NCBI RefSeq assembly: GCF_029428875.1
Contig: NZ_JAJSOO010000001.1
Span: forward strand, 1,054,001-1,118,000
DNA from: Streptomyces sp. JH34
GTDB taxonomy: Bacteria > Actinomycetota > Actinomycetes > Streptomycetales > Streptomycetaceae
Length of the DNA: 64,000 nt
Direction of reading: 5' to 3'
Under the pieces are notes generated by a model, which was not told where the DNA came from, did no database searches, and worked only from the letters and a program-made list of their open reading frames with translations. Positions 62,524-64,000 of the stretch are shown here, one piece after another; the stretch's first letter is position 1, and each line of letters begins with the position of its first letter. The position numbers were made by a program, and so were the translations under genes.

Positions 62524-64000
<1,477 letters not shown>

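Overview
The window is chromosomal DNA from a Streptomyces or close relative. GC is very high, third codon positions are almost all G or C, GTG and TTG starts are common, and several genes sit 6-8 bp behind a TANNNT -10 box, so they are probably leaderless. The gene content is typically streptomycete: a Ccr-type ethylmalonyl-CoA cluster followed by psd-pssA, secreted polysaccharide-degrading enzymes under LacI-type operators, a mycothiol-related DinB-like protein, a MmyB-type XRE regulator and a monomeric isocitrate dehydrogenase.

Layout. 1-5.5 kb is a loose, partly accessory block: the 3' end of a TAP-like protease, a GNAT, a broken AAA ATPase, a glycine-zipper/coiled-coil protein of unknown function, an L7/L12-like zinc-ribbon protein and a HEAT protein. 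From 6.6 to 17.4 kb lies an ethylmalonyl-CoA pathway cluster: duplicated 3-hydroxyacyl-CoA dehydrogenase, TetR regulator, then (after an Mrr-like nuclease and a GNAT) ccr, ethylmalonyl-CoA mutase, CitE-type lyase, MaoC hydratase and an acyl-CoA dehydrogenase as one coupled operon. Phosphatidylserine decarboxylase and synthase follow and end at a strong terminator. 19-25.5 kb carries a GAF/PAS/SpoIIE phosphatase, a GH5 cellulase behind a perfect CebR-type palindrome, and a secreted GH87-type alpha-1,3-glucanase with a discoidin domain. 25.5-31.3 kb is a complete livFGHMK transporter with a divergent PucR-type regulator. 31.4-38.4 kb holds glycerate kinase, a 161-bp MITE, a Nudix protein, an orphan ribbon-helix-helix protein, a sirtuin, a yybP-ykoY manganese riboswitch in front of a TMEM165/GDT1-family exporter, and an ogt/ada-alkA alkylation-repair pair. 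38.7-41.8 kb has a PL9 pectate lyase and an amtB-glnK pair without glnD. Small orphan genes follow (SUKH-4-like, XRE, NTF2-like).

The most interesting part is 44.2-54.8 kb. A short Cys-containing leader peptide, apparently leaderless behind a TTGACA promoter and a GACACC/GGTGTC palindrome, precedes an eight-gene operon: an oligopeptide-type ABC importer, a DszA/NtaA-type FMN monooxygenase, an alpha/beta hydrolase with an Asp nucleophile, and an SsuE-type FMN reductase. An Rrf2 regulator translationally coupled to a DsbA-like protein, and a divergent cupin, lie just upstream. I read it as a cysteine/sulfur-responsive organosulfur scavenging system whose substrate is not identifiable from sequence.

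54.8-64 kb returns to housekeeping: a phytoene-desaturase-like oxidoreductase, a nucleotidyltransferase, an inositol-monophosphatase family enzyme, a gamma-glutamyltransferase, a DinB/MDMPI-like protein, a lipoate-protein ligase with reordered domains, and the C-terminal two thirds of a monomeric NADP-isocitrate dehydrogenase that runs off the right edge. No rRNA, tRNA, CRISPR array or intact insertion sequence was seen.
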